DNA of 64,000 nucleotides from CAMTWZ01 sp041749075. GTDB taxonomy: Bacteria > Bacteroidota > Rhodothermia > Balneolales > HLUCCA01. Numbering within the stretch: the first letter of the stretch is position 1; each line of letters starts with the position of its first letter. This document shows, piece after piece, positions 1 through 8,421 of the stretch. The stretch covers positions 310,001 to 374,000 of the forward strand of contig JBGTBY010000035.1 in NCBI GenBank assembly GCA_041749075.1, given 5' to 3'. Both the position numbers and the translations under genes were made by a program. The notes under the pieces are model-generated. The model searched no databases and had not been told where the DNA came from. It saw only the letters and a list, made by a program, of their open reading frames with translations.

Positions 1-252
1 CTTGGCTTTGTTGTACATCACTTTGCGGATGTTGCCGGCTTCATCTTTCATATGAAAAACATAGGATTTCGAAGCCATATCGAACCCATGAGGAAGCTCC
101 GATTCCCAGGTTCCGATCACATAGCGGCGTCCACCTGAGTCTTCTGCTTGTTCAAAATTGACATAAGCGTCAATACTGGAACTGAAATTGAGCATCAGCA
201 GGGAGGTGAAGCCTACCAATAGCACGAGACCGATGATTAAACGGGGTTTCAT
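1..252 (-). CDS. ccmE: Cytochrome c maturation heme chaperone CcmE, N-terminal part
   Basis: Partial: the gene runs off the left edge and only the first 84 codons are present. The protein opens with a short cytoplasmic stretch and one membrane anchor (MKPRLIIGLVLLVGFTSLL), followed by a soluble domain containing YVIGTW, as expected for the periplasmic OB-fold heme chaperone that takes heme from CcmC. The heme-binding His region lies beyond the edge, so function rests on fold-level resemblance and context. Its ATG overlaps the stop of the upstream ccmD-like gene by 4 nt (ATGA), and ccmC lies directly before that, giving the order ccmC-ccmD-ccmE. Confidence 0.75.
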   Translation of the reverse strand, partial: MKPRLIIGLVLLVGFTSLLMLNFSSSIDAYVNFEQAEDSGGRRYVIGTWESELPHGFDMASKSYVFHMKDEAGNIRKVMYNKAK

Positions 253-452
253 TTTTTGTCGATGGTTTCGAGACGATTCAATTTAGAATCTATCGAATAC
301 AGATACCCCAGCAGGACGAACCAGATGATCAAGCTCACACCCAGAACCACGAACGATAAGTCGTTGCTGTTCATGAATTGGATGAACCAATTCGTGCTTT
401 CAGTGGCGCCATCCCATTTTTCGGCGTAGGCGGTGGTCAGAGTGTCGGTCAT
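249..452 (-). CDS. ccmD: CcmD-like small membrane protein
   Basis: A 67-residue protein starting MTDTLTTAYAEKWDG with one hydrophobic segment at about residues 33-52 (FVVLGVSLIIWFVLLGYLY) and a charged tail ending LETIDKK. Size, single membrane span and position between ccmC and ccmE fit CcmD, the small helper that holds CcmC and CcmE together during heme release. CcmD family members are too short and variable for sequence alone to be decisive, so the call leans on context. It overlaps ccmC by 4 nt (449-452) and ccmE by 4 nt. A longer reading of the same frame, starting upstream at 806, lies wholly inside ccmC and was not used. Confidence 0.7.
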   Translation of the reverse strand: MTDTLTTAYAEKWDGATESTNWFIQFMNSNDLSFVVLGVSLIIWFVLLGYLYSIDSKLNRLETIDKK

Positions 453-1099
453 GACTGTTGGTTCTTCAAGGTTCGATATCTGTAAGACAGATTGGTGAGT
501 ACCACGGCCAGACCGATAAATCCGATCACGGCCGGGTAGAAGATGAGTCTGAGTTCCGGTGCGGTCACTTCGCTGAACGCTGGGTTTCCGTCGGCGCCGG
601 GATGCAGACTCGGCAATTGGCGGGGGATCACATACAACAGAAAGGGAACCGTTGTCACAGCGAATACATTGTAAACCGCTGCGAGTTTGGCCCGTTTCCG
701 TGGATCGTCCACCGCGCTGCGTAAGATGAAGTACGATACAAAAAGCAACAGCGTGAGAGCGGATAGATTCATTTTGGGCTCGGCGAAGGTCCACCAAGTT
801 CCCCAAGTGAAGCGGGCCCAGAGGGCGCCCGTCAACAATCCGCAGATGCCAAACACGATTCCGACCTGGGTCAGAGACGCTGCTTTCGTATCGTGATCAA
901 GCTTCCCATCGTTCAAAAAGCGGATGCTATACACCAATCCGGCGAGGAACATCGCGTACATCGCCATCCACATGGGAACATGCAGAAACAAGTTACGAGC
1001 CGATTGTTCCAGAATCGGAATGTCCGGGATGGGTATGAGAAATCCGGCGATGATGACCAAGGTCATCCAAACCGCGACGATGTGCTTCAAAACACGCAT
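449..1099 (-). CDS. ccmC: Heme exporter/handling protein CcmC (CcsA family)
   Basis: A 216-residue polytopic membrane protein with six likely membrane spans. It carries the tryptophan-rich WGTWWTFAEPKM stretch, a variant of the WWD heme-handling domain of CcmC/CcsA proteins, and conserved histidines in LHVPMWM. CcmC presents heme to CcmE on the periplasmic side. The start at 1099 (MRVLKHIVAVW) is preferred over an in-frame ATG nine codons upstream because a TATATTGA box sits 4 nt before it, the spacing seen at other starts in this window. First gene of the ccmC-ccmD-ccmE set. Confidence 0.85.
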   Translation of the reverse strand: MRVLKHIVAVWMTLVIIAGFLIPIPDIPILEQSARNLFLHVPMWMAMYAMFLAGLVYSIRFLNDGKLDHDTKAASLTQVGIVFGICGLLTGALWARFTWGTWWTFAEPKMNLSALTLLLFVSYFILRSAVDDPRKRAKLAAVYNVFAVTTVPFLLYVIPRQLPSLHPGADGNPAFSEVTAPELRLIFYPAVIGFIGLAVVLTNLSYRYRTLKNQQS

Positions 1100-1103
1100 T
1101 GCA

Positions 1104-1111
1104 TCAATATA
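1104..1111 (-). promoter_or_regulatory. Candidate -7 promoter box for ccmC
   Basis: TATATTGA on the minus strand, close to the Bacteroidota -7 consensus TAnnTTTG, ending 4 nt before the ccmC ATG. At this distance transcription would begin at or next to the start codon. No convincing -33 TTG at the preferred spacing was found. Confidence 0.4.
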
Positions 1112-1116
1112 CGCTG

Positions 1117-1124
1117 TATTTTGC
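1117..1124 (+). promoter_or_regulatory. Candidate -7 promoter box for the PH/SHOCT gene
   Basis: TATTTTGC, 6 nt before the ATG at 1131. A TTG occurs 15 nt upstream of it, shorter than the usual 17-23 nt gap. It forms a compact divergent promoter region with the ccmC box. Confidence 0.4.
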
Positions 1125-1130
1125 ACAACT

Positions 1131-1628
1131 ATGAACGAAACCGAACGCGTTATTGTCCTAAAACCGCATCCCCTTGGCTGGCTGTACTATTGGGTGATTT
1201 GCGTGCTCACCATCCCCCTATTCGGCATCGGTTTGGTGGCCGGATTTTTCCTTTGGAAACACATCCGAAGCATTTCTTATCGATTAAGTGATGCGGCTGT
1301 GAGCATCGTTTCCGGCCAGGAAACGATCACGCTTTCTTGGAATGATGTGAGCGAGGTGTTTGCTGAATCCCGAGCCGGACGACTCGGGCACATCGTGATC
1401 GTCAGCAAAAAGACTCGCTACCGATTGACCTTTCTTGAAGACGCCTTTTCCTTGGCGGATACCATCAATCTGATGCTCACATCCAATAATAGGTCGGATG
1501 GGGTTCAATCATCCATCCTCCCACAGGTGGAAATGTCCGTCGACCGTCTGAACGATCTTACCGCGTTATGGCAGCAAGGGCTGATTTCTGAAGAAGATTA
1601 TCAGAAGGAGCGCCGGCATTTCATTTGA
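1131..1628 (+). CDS. Membrane protein with PH-like and SHOCT domains
   Basis: A 165-residue protein. The first half has a hydrophobic double segment (LGWLYYWVICVLTIPLFGIGLVAGFFLW) followed by a beta-rich stretch resembling bacterial PH domains. The last 26 residues, LNDLTALWQQGLISEEDYQ and onward, form a SHOCT motif, a short C-terminal helix pair common in membrane or secreted proteins of unknown role. No enzymatic motif is visible. It is divergent from ccmC and convergent with dut, overlapping dut by 8 nt. The start at 1131 is chosen because longer frame extensions run back into ccmC on the other strand. Confidence 0.7.
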   Translation: MNETERVIVLKPHPLGWLYYWVICVLTIPLFGIGLVAGFFLWKHIRSISYRLSDAAVSIVSGQETITLSWNDVSEVFAESRAGRLGHIVIVSKKTRYRLTFLEDAFSLADTINLMLTSNNRSDGVQSSILPQVEMSVDRLNDLTALWQQGLISEEDYQKERRHFI

Positions 1629-2067
1629 CGCCGGTGGATCCGAAACCGCCCTCGCCCCTGTCGGTCGTGGATAATTCATCCACTTGCACTACGCGAACTT
1701 GCGATACCGGAGCCACAACCAATTGCGCGATCCGATCGCCGTGATTGAACATCATCGGCTCTGTGGAATGATTGATGGCGATCACCATCACTTCGCCGCG
1801 ATAATCGGCATCGATCGTTCCTGGTGAATTTAGCATCGTGATGCCGTGTTTAATGGCCATACCGCTACGAGGGCGAACTTGTGCTTCGAATCCGACAGGA
1901 ACGGCGATTTGGAGTCCGGTTGGGATGAGTTTGCGCTCACCGGGCTTCAAAACAACGGTATCGGTCAATGCCGCACGAAGATCCATTCCTGCAGAATGAA
2001 TCGTTTCATATGCAGGCAAAGGTAGATCGGACGCATGAGGCATTTGTTTGATTTGGAGATCGGGCAT
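1621..2067 (-). CDS. dut: dUTP diphosphatase (dUTPase)
   Basis: Hydrolyses dUTP to dUMP and pyrophosphate, keeping uracil out of DNA and supplying dUMP for thymidylate. All five motifs of trimeric dUTPases are present in order: AGMDLRA, RPRSGMA, GTIDADYRGEV, GDRIAQLVV and the C-terminal RGEGGFGSTG that closes over the active site. The 148-residue length is typical. The ATG overlaps the DUF3108 stop by one nucleotide (TGATG); a GTG one codon upstream is an alternative. A dCTP deaminase of the same pathway is at 15195-16409. Confidence 0.95.
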   Translation of the reverse strand: MPDLQIKQMPHASDLPLPAYETIHSAGMDLRAALTDTVVLKPGERKLIPTGLQIAVPVGFEAQVRPRSGMAIKHGITMLNSPGTIDADYRGEVMVIAINHSTEPMMFNHGDRIAQLVVAPVSQVRVVQVDELSTTDRGEGGFGSTGVK

Positions 2068-2840
2068 CACTTTGTTCGTTTATAGGATTTGAGTTTAACC
2101 ACCACGTTGCCAATCCAGACTTTCACATGGGCTTCATAAGGCAGGCGCATGGAATCGGTGCTGTACCAGGTTTTGAACGCACCTGAAAAGCCGAAAGGTC
2201 CTTTCAGATCCGCTTGACCATGCATATGATAGGCCGGCATCGGATTCGGAAACGCGGGTAACGAGCGATAGTCGATTTTGGAAGTGAACCACATCCGCGA
2301 CACCCCTTTTTCGAATTCCGTGACAATGGGATAATTCACGAGGGTATCGACCCCGGCATACAAACGCGACACATAGAACAATCCCGGACCTGAATCGGTG
2401 GGCCCATCAATCGGAAACACACCCTTCAACTTTTCATATTCATAGCCCAGAACGCGCATTTTCTCATAATCGTAGGTATAGCGCGTATCCATGTATTCGT
2501 TATCGTGGATGCTGTTGGAATGGAAATTGTAACAGAAAAAGGTGTCGTCGTCATATCCTGTGACCGAGTAGAAGTGTCGTTCTTTATCACCGATCAAGAA
2601 CAAAGCCGGATTGGATTTGATCTTGCTTAAGAGAATGAAGGCTGGTTTCCCATTCCACGTCGTGTCTTTGACCACTTCAATGGTGACCGTTCCCAATGTG
2701 AAAAATCCGTATTCCACCTGATAGACGAAGATTTCATCTGCATTGACCAGAGATTGTACGGATGGCGGCGGCACCGGTGCCATGGCCGCTCTCAAAAAGA
2801 GGAAGGAAGCGAGAGAGCCGAAAAGCAGTAGGGATTTCAT
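2067..2840 (-). CDS. DUF3108 domain exported protein
   Basis: A 257-residue protein with an N-terminal signal sequence (MKSLLLFGSLASFLFLRAAMA) and a body typical of DUF3108: an early FVYQVEYGFFTLGTVTIEV strand region and a repeated beta pattern with many aromatic residues. DUF3108 proteins are exported beta-rich proteins, probably periplasmic, with no established enzymatic role. It is translationally coupled to dut downstream; I see no mechanistic link. A TATCTTTC box lies 9 nt before the start. Confidence 0.75.
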   Translation of the reverse strand: MKSLLLFGSLASFLFLRAAMAPVPPPSVQSLVNADEIFVYQVEYGFFTLGTVTIEVVKDTTWNGKPAFILLSKIKSNPALFLIGDKERHFYSVTGYDDDTFFCYNFHSNSIHDNEYMDTRYTYDYEKMRVLGYEYEKLKGVFPIDGPTDSGPGLFYVSRLYAGVDTLVNYPIVTEFEKGVSRMWFTSKIDYRSLPAFPNPMPAYHMHGQADLKGPFGFSGAFKTWYSTDSMRLPYEAHVKVWIGNVVVKLKSYKRTK

Positions 2841-2849
2841 AAACAGATG

Positions 2850-2857
2850 GAAAGATA
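2850..2857 (-). promoter_or_regulatory. Candidate -7 promoter box for the DUF3108-dut pair
   Basis: TATCTTTC on the minus strand, 7 of 8 positions matching TAnnTTTG, 9 nt upstream of the ATG at 2840. It lies in the 41-nt gap shared with the divergent lipoprotein gene. Confidence 0.4.
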
Positions 2858-2881
2858 AAAAGAGGTGGTAACTTATAGGCT

Positions 2882-3379
2882 ATGCGCACGAGAACATTGT
2901 TTTGGATTCCGTTTGTTTTGATTCTGGCGGCTTGCTCGCGCAATTCGGCACAGGATAAATTCGAGTCCGATGCACGAAAAGCGCCGACAGGCATCACTCG
3001 AACAGACGCGTCGGGCCGCATCCTCTCTAATGATCCCGACGATTGGCGCATCGGTCCGATGTTTCAAGGCTTTGTGGATATCAGTGTGCCGGCATATCCA
3101 AATCCATCGCAGAACCAGCGCATCACAATCGATCTGATTATATCGGGTTTGGAATCGGTCAATGGAATTGAAGTTTATACAAGAACGGCTTTGGGTGAGC
3201 CCTTATTCTTATATGAGATTCCGGACAGACCCATCCCCATCGGTGTCAGCCAGATTTTCTTCGATCCTATTTCCTTATCCCCTTTTCGGACCTACGACAA
3301 CGCCATCGGCATCCATCGTATCTATATATATGATCGCAATGGGAATCTCATCAGTTATGGGGATGTCGAGATCGAGTAA
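2882..3379 (+). CDS. Lipoprotein with PNP-type beta-sandwich tail
   Basis: A 165-residue lipoprotein: signal peptide MRTRTLFWIPFVLILAAC with lipobox LAAC (Cys18). The mature part contains ISVPAYPNPSQNQRITIDL, which resembles the start of the FlgD-like/T9SS-type sandwich seen in Rhodothermia and Ignavibacteria surface proteins, but here it makes up the body of a small lipoprotein. No enzyme motif. Its TAA overlaps the ATG of the next gene by one base (TAATG), so the two are probably co-transcribed with the biotinyl carrier gene and murA. Confidence 0.65.
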   Translation: MRTRTLFWIPFVLILAACSRNSAQDKFESDARKAPTGITRTDASGRILSNDPDDWRIGPMFQGFVDISVPAYPNPSQNQRITIDLIISGLESVNGIEVYTRTALGEPLFLYEIPDRPIPIGVSQIFFDPISLSPFRTYDNAIGIHRIYIYDRNGNLISYGDVEIE

Positions 3380-3635
3380 TGGCACGGTTAACCGATTCCC
3401 AACGCACGATTCTGGCTCAACTCATCTTCCACGAATCGTTTGAAAACCTCATGAGCGAAACCGGATTCCAGTACGGAGTGATCCGCGATGATTTGATGCA
3501 GCTCATGCACGCTGGAATGATTGAGATTTTTTCGAATGCCGACCAGCCCGCGCGATTAATGGCCTATGACAGCGACCGGCTTCAGGCGTATCTTTTCAGA
3601 GTGAGCCGCAAAGGCCTGAACGAGATCCAACATCT

Positions 3636-3639
<4 letters not shown>
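3379..3639 (+). CDS. Small conserved-looking protein, possibly winged helix
   Basis: An 86-residue soluble protein starting MARLTDSQRTILAQLIFHESFENL. The pattern, helix-rich first half and a VRDDLMQLMHAGMIE-like segment (here VIRDDLMQLMHAGMIEIF) before a short strand pair, recalls a small winged-helix domain, but no family is recognised. It is coupled at both ends: one base of overlap with the lipoprotein before it and 4 nt with the carrier protein after it. Calling it a DNA-binding protein would be guesswork. Confidence 0.6.
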
Positions 3640-4107
<468 letters not shown>

Positions 4108-4115
<8 letters not shown>

Positions 4116-5379
4116 ATTTGTAGTCGAAGGTCCCACACCGTTAAACGGGACAATAGAAGTAAGCGGATCGAAAAACGCGGCCCTGCCCCTTATGGCGGCG
4201 ACGCTGCTCACCGACAAGCCGTCTGTGATTCACAACATTCCGTTGTTGAACGACATTTATACGTTGAACAATGTTCTGCGTGTGACCGGAACCGGTGTCA
4301 CATTCGATGAAAAAGCCCATAAGCTGCACATTGACGCCTCTACCCTCACCGAAGCGATCGCTCCATATGAGCAGGTCCGCAAAATGAGGGCATCCTTTTA
4401 TATGTTGGGCGCGTTGCTCGGCCGATGCGGCGAAGCGCGAGTTTCGTTGCCTGGCGGATGCGCCTGGGGCCCCCGCCCGGTGAATCTGCATATGGAAGGA
4501 CTCAAAGCGCTAGGCGCCGTTGTGGAAATGGACAAAGGCTATGTGGTGGCCCATGCGCCGGGTGGCCGACTCAAAGGTGGCCATTTCCGCATGGAACCAA
4601 GCTCCGTGGGCGCCACTGTGAACATCATCTTGGGCGCGGTGAAAGCCGACGGCACCAGTGTGATCGAAAATGCGGCGATGGAACCCGATGTGGTCTCCTT
4701 CTGCAATGCGCTCATCGGAATGGGTGCACGTATTTCGGGTCATGGCACACCTGTCATCACCATCCAAGGTGTGGACGAGTTGGACGGGATGGATTTTCAT
4801 AATTCACCCGACCGCATCGAAACCGGCACCTTCATGATCGCCGCGGCGATGCATCCCGATTCGGATGTCACCATCACCAACACCGATCCAAGCGATCTCG
4901 GCACCTTCACAGACACCTTCCGTGACGTCGGTGCTATAGTGGATGTGGATGGAAGCACCATTCGGGTGAAAGCACCGAAACACATCCGACCGGTGTCGAT
5001 CAAAACCGACATCTACCCCGGATTTCCGACCGACCTCCAGGCACAATGGGCAACCATGATGACCGGAGCGTATGGTCCAAGCACGGTCACAGACACCATT
5101 TATTTTGACCGGTTCAGCTACGTGCCCGAACTGGTGAGATTGGGTGCCGACATCCATCTGATCGAGAACACCGTCTCGATCGGAGGAACATCCACCTTGC
5201 AAGGCGCCGCCGTGATGAGCACGGATCTGCGCGCCAGTGTGAGTCTGGTGATGGCCGGAATGATAGCCAAAGGCACAACCGACGTACTGAGAGTTTACCA
5301 TCTCGACCGCGGTTATGAAACCCTCGAAACCAAGTTGAACGCAATCGGTGCCCGCATCCGTCGCGTTCGGCAAGAATGA
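4108..5379 (+). CDS. murA: UDP-N-acetylglucosamine 1-carboxyvinyltransferase MurA
   Basis: Transfers enolpyruvate from PEP to UDP-GlcNAc, the first committed cytoplasmic step of peptidoglycan synthesis. The 423-residue length is typical. N-terminal GSKNAALPLMAATLLT is the MurA/EPSP-synthase signature, and the flexible loop GGCAWGPRP holds Cys118, the residue attacked by fosfomycin. The start is a TTG that overlaps the carrier-protein stop by 8 nt (TTGGATAA); no in-frame ATG lies near, and the first residues DKFVVEGPTPLNG align with normal MurA N-termini. Confidence 0.96.
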
Positions 5380-5593
5380 TCCGTATATTGCCGGATCGAA
5401 ATTTTTTCTGATATGATCGCCGTTTTCCTCGTCCTGCTCCTACTGTATACTCTCCAGCTTCTGCTGGACAGGGCCGGTGTATCCAACCCTTTCCCTCCTT
5501 ACCCGGCTTCTGCCGGCCTTAGCGCCGATCCAATCGTACCGTTTCGCTCCCATCCTTGGGACGCCGGCATTGGCCAGAGAACCCTATTTTTAC
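5380..5593 (+). promoter_or_regulatory. 214-nt leader region upstream of the RNase E/G gene
   Basis: A relatively long noncoding stretch in a run of otherwise overlapping genes. It begins with TATATTGC at 5388-5395, a -7-like box, which would give an mRNA leader of roughly 190 nt. A short frame at 5413-5652 starts with a hydrophobic stretch but runs out of frame into the RNase gene and is doubtful. Long leaders that mediate feedback by RNase E are known in E. coli; whether this one does so is inference. Confidence 0.35.
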
Positions 5594-7882
5594 ATGAAAA
5601 ATCAAATCATCATTCATGCCGCGGGCCAGCAAACCCGAATCGCACTTATTGAAAATGGCGAATTAGCCCAATTCTTTATTGAATCCCCCGAAAACCAACG
5701 CACCGTCGGGGACATCTACATCGCGGAAGTCCGCAAAGTGATGGCCGGCATCCGCGCCGCCTTCATCGATCTCAACACACCGAAAGACGCCTTCCTCCAT
5801 TTCTCCGACCTCGGCGAGCATCTGGAAGATTACATCGTGATGTTGAATGGCAAAGACGCCTTCAAGAAAGACGACCTTAAACGCCTCACCGATTACCGCA
5901 AACAACGCGAAGGCAAAGGCGATCAGAACGGAGGCAATCCCAAAACCGGCATGACCGGCGACGAGCAGAACCTCATGGGCAATCTGATGCAAGTCGGACA
6001 AAAACTCTTGGTTCAGATCGTCAAAGAACCGATCGGCTCGAAAGGTCCGCGTGTGTCGACCAACATCTCCCTCGCTGGCCGTTTCCTCGTACTCATGCCG
6101 ATGGGCGATTATATCGCCGTATCGAAACGCATCAAAAGCTATAAAGAGCGCCGCAACCTGCGTCAATTGGTAGCCAATATCGTTCCGGAAGGATTCGGAG
6201 TGATTGTCCGCACTGTTGCCGAAGGTGTGGATGAGAAGCTGATTGAAGCGGATCTGCGCGATCTTCTCGAAAAATGGAACAACCTCGTCGCACAATTGGA
6301 GACGGCCAAGCCGCCATCCTTGGTGCATCGGGATCTTGAAATGACTGAGAGCCTCATCCGCGATCTGTTCGCGAAAGATTACGAGCGCATCTTGGTCGAC
6401 GACAAGAAAATGTATCAGTCGCTGCGCACGTATGTCACGAAAATCGCGCCGAGCATGGTGCCGAATATCGAGCTGTATCAGAAATCCGAGCACATCTTTG
6501 ATCATATGAAGATCCATTCGGATGTGGAGTCGATCTTCTCCCCTCGTGTGAAAATGCCAAGCGGTGGCTATCTGATTTTCGAGCAGACCGAAGCCATGTA
6601 TGTGGTGGATGTGAACTCGGGTCGCTACGCAGCCAAGAAAGCGCAAGAGGAGAATTCGCTGAAAACGAACCTCGAAGCGGCTCGCGAAATCGGTAAACAA
6701 TTGCGCTTGCGCGATATAGGTGGCATCATTGTGGTCGATTTCATCGACTTGAAAGACGATGTGAACCGCAAGAAAGTCTATGATGAACTGAAGAAGGAAT
6801 TCCGAAAGGACCGTGCGAAAACGAACATCCTACCGATGTCGGATTTCGGACTCATCCAAATCACTCGGCAGCGGATTCGTCCGAGTGTGGTGAATTCGGT
6901 ATCCCGCGTGTGCCCGATGTGCGGCGGCGGTGGCAACATCGTATCACACAATACGATATTGTCGGACTTGGAGGGATGGCTCAATAAATTCCGTCATACA
7001 ACCAAACTGTGGACGGTCGATCTTCACCTGAACCCTTACATGAAAGGGATGTTGACCAAAGGCCTGCTCAGTCAGCAGATGAAATGGATGGTGAAATACC
7101 GTCTGAAATTGAACATCACGGACGACCAGACCTTGAGCATGAACGATTACCGCTTCACGTTGACGGGATCGGATGTGGACATCACCGAAACCATCATGTT
7201 GAACCAATCCATTGACGACGCCATCAAGGTGGCCGAGCAACGTATCGCGGACATGGAGCCTGAAGATCAACGTGATATCTCCAAACTCGATATTTACAAG
7301 CGCGATGACGACGAAGCGCCTGCTACGCAAGCCAAACCGGCACCTCGTGTGATCCAAATGCCGACTCCGGCACCCAAGAAGCAGGTTGTGATCCCAACAC
7401 CTCAGCCGAAGCCACAACCGCATCCTCAAGCACAACCTCAGCCTAAGCCACAGCCGGCTCCCGCCCCGAAAGCGGAACCGGTAGCTGAAAAACCTGCTGA
7501 GCCGAAAGTGGAGAAGCAGCCGGATCCGGCATTGGCGAATCTTCCACAGGCCTTGGATGTAGCCAAGGCGTACAGCGAAGCCAAAGCCAGCGGCAAACCG
7601 ATGGTGAGACCGGTCGTTAAGGAAGTCACTTCCGAGCCTGTTGCCACCTCTCCATCCGAAGAAACAAAAGCTGTGGTAGCGGACATGATCACGAAAGTGG
7701 TTGCCGCCAAGAAAAAGCCAGCTCCTAAGAAGGCGAAAGCCGAGACGGAGTCCGCTGAACCGAAAGCCGAAGAGCCAGCAAAGCCTAAAGTATCACGCAA
7801 ACCTGCGGCCAAGCCGAAAGCCAAGCCAAAGAAACGCGGATCGGATGACGACACGCCAGTAGATCCCGAGGAGTTGGCATGA
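5594..7882 (+). CDS. rng: Ribonuclease E/G family endoribonuclease
   Basis: A 762-residue endonuclease acting in rRNA maturation and mRNA decay. It has the S1-containing N-terminal region (FIESPENQRTVGDIYIAEV...), the catalytic DNase I-like part with Asp339 (VVDVNSG) and Asp382 (VVDFIDL), spaced 43 residues as in the E. coli pair, and the zinc-link cysteines Cys440 and Cys443 (CPMCGGGG). After about residue 570 the tail is rich in Pro, Gln, Lys, Ala and Glu and likely disordered. The start at 5594 (MKNQIIIHAAG) gives the family's usual N-terminus; the frame is open further upstream but that part looks noncoding. It overlaps hslV by 4 nt. Confidence 0.92.
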   Translation: MKNQIIIHAAGQQTRIALIENGELAQFFIESPENQRTVGDIYIAEVRKVMAGIRAAFIDLNTPKDAFLHFSDLGEHLEDYIVMLNGKDAFKKDDLKRLTDYRKQREGKGDQNGGNPKTGMTGDEQNLMGNLMQVGQKLLVQIVKEPIGSKGPRVSTNISLAGRFLVLMPMGDYIAVSKRIKSYKERRNLRQLVANIVPEGFGVIVRTVAEGVDEKLIEADLRDLLEKWNNLVAQLETAKPPSLVHRDLEMTESLIRDLFAKDYERILVDDKKMYQSLRTYVTKIAPSMVPNIELYQKSEHIFDHMKIHSDVESIFSPRVKMPSGGYLIFEQTEAMYVVDVNSGRYAAKKAQEENSLKTNLEAAREIGKQLRLRDIGGIIVVDFIDLKDDVNRKKVYDELKKEFRKDRAKTNILPMSDFGLIQITRQRIRPSVVNSVSRVCPMCGGGGNIVSHNTILSDLEGWLNKFRHTTKLWTVDLHLNPYMKGMLTKGLLSQQMKWMVKYRLKLNITDDQTLSMNDYRFTLTGSDVDITETIMLNQSIDDAIKVAEQRIADMEPEDQRDISKLDIYKRDDDEAPATQAKPAPRVIQMPTPAPKKQVVIPTPQPKPQPHPQAQPQPKPQPAPAPKAEPVAEKPAEPKVEKQPDPALANLPQALDVAKAYSEAKASGKPMVRPVVKEVTSEPVATSPSEETKAVVADMITKVVAAKKKPAPKKAKAETESAEPKAEEPAKPKVSRKPAAKPKAKPKKRGSDDDTPVDPEELA

Positions 7883-8421
7883 GTTTCGACCTCCACGCCA
7901 CCACGGTCATCGGCATCCGACATAACGGCTCTGTCGCCATCGGTGGCGATGGGCAGGCCACGCTCGACAAGACCGTGATCAAATCGACGGTCAAGAAAGT
8001 CCGCACGCTTCACAACGGAAAAATATTGGCCGGTTTCGCCGGGTCCACCGCCGATGCCTATACGCTCTTCGAGATGTTCGAAGAGAAACTCAGCTCGACC
8101 AATGGAAACCTATCACGTGCCGCTGTCGATATGGCCCGGTCTTGGCGTACTGATCGTTATTTGCGCCGTTTGGAAGCCCTTTTGGTTGTGATGGATGCAG
8201 ACACGATTCTTCTATTATCCGGCCAAGGCGATGTGATCGAGCCGGATGACGGCATCGTGGCCATCGGAAGCGGTGGCTTCTATGCGTTATCCGCCGCTCG
8301 TGCGTTAAAGAAGCATGCACCCCATTTGTCCGCCCGCGACATGGTGACCGAGTCGCTGACCGTCGCGGCCGATGTGTGCATCTACACCAATCATAATCTC
8401 ACAGTTCTCGAACTTGACTGA
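7879..8421 (+). CDS. hslV: ATP-dependent protease peptidase subunit HslV
   Basis: Threonine peptidase of the HslVU (ClpQY) proteasome-like complex. After a short propeptide, MSFDLHA, the chain continues TTVIGIRHNG, where the first Thr is the N-terminal nucleophile after cleavage. GDGQATLDKTVIK and GFAGSTADAYTLFE are conserved HslV segments, and the 180-residue length is normal. It overlaps the RNase gene by 4 nt and hslU by 8 nt, so the peptidase and its unfoldase are made together. Confidence 0.96.
   Translation: MSFDLHATTVIGIRHNGSVAIGGDGQATLDKTVIKSTVKKVRTLHNGKILAGFAGSTADAYTLFEMFEEKLSSTNGNLSRAAVDMARSWRTDRYLRRLEALLVVMDADTILLLSGQGDVIEPDDGIVAIGSGGFYALSAARALKKHAPHLSARDMVTESLTVAADVCIYTNHNLTVLELD

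Noticed and set aside
453..806. 185-residue version of the ccmD frame
   Set aside because: The added N-terminus lies inside ccmC in another frame; the 67-residue form fits CcmD and the 4-nt overlap.
5413..5652. Possible 79-residue membrane protein before the RNase E/G gene
   Set aside because: Hydrophobic only at the start, then low-complexity and overlapping the RNase gene in another frame; more likely the mRNA leader.
7320..7870. Pro/Gln/Lys-rich repeats in the RNase E/G tail as part of the word-array family
   Set aside because: They are irregular, codon-based and encode a typical disordered tail of RNase E-type proteins, without the 7/8-nt phase.
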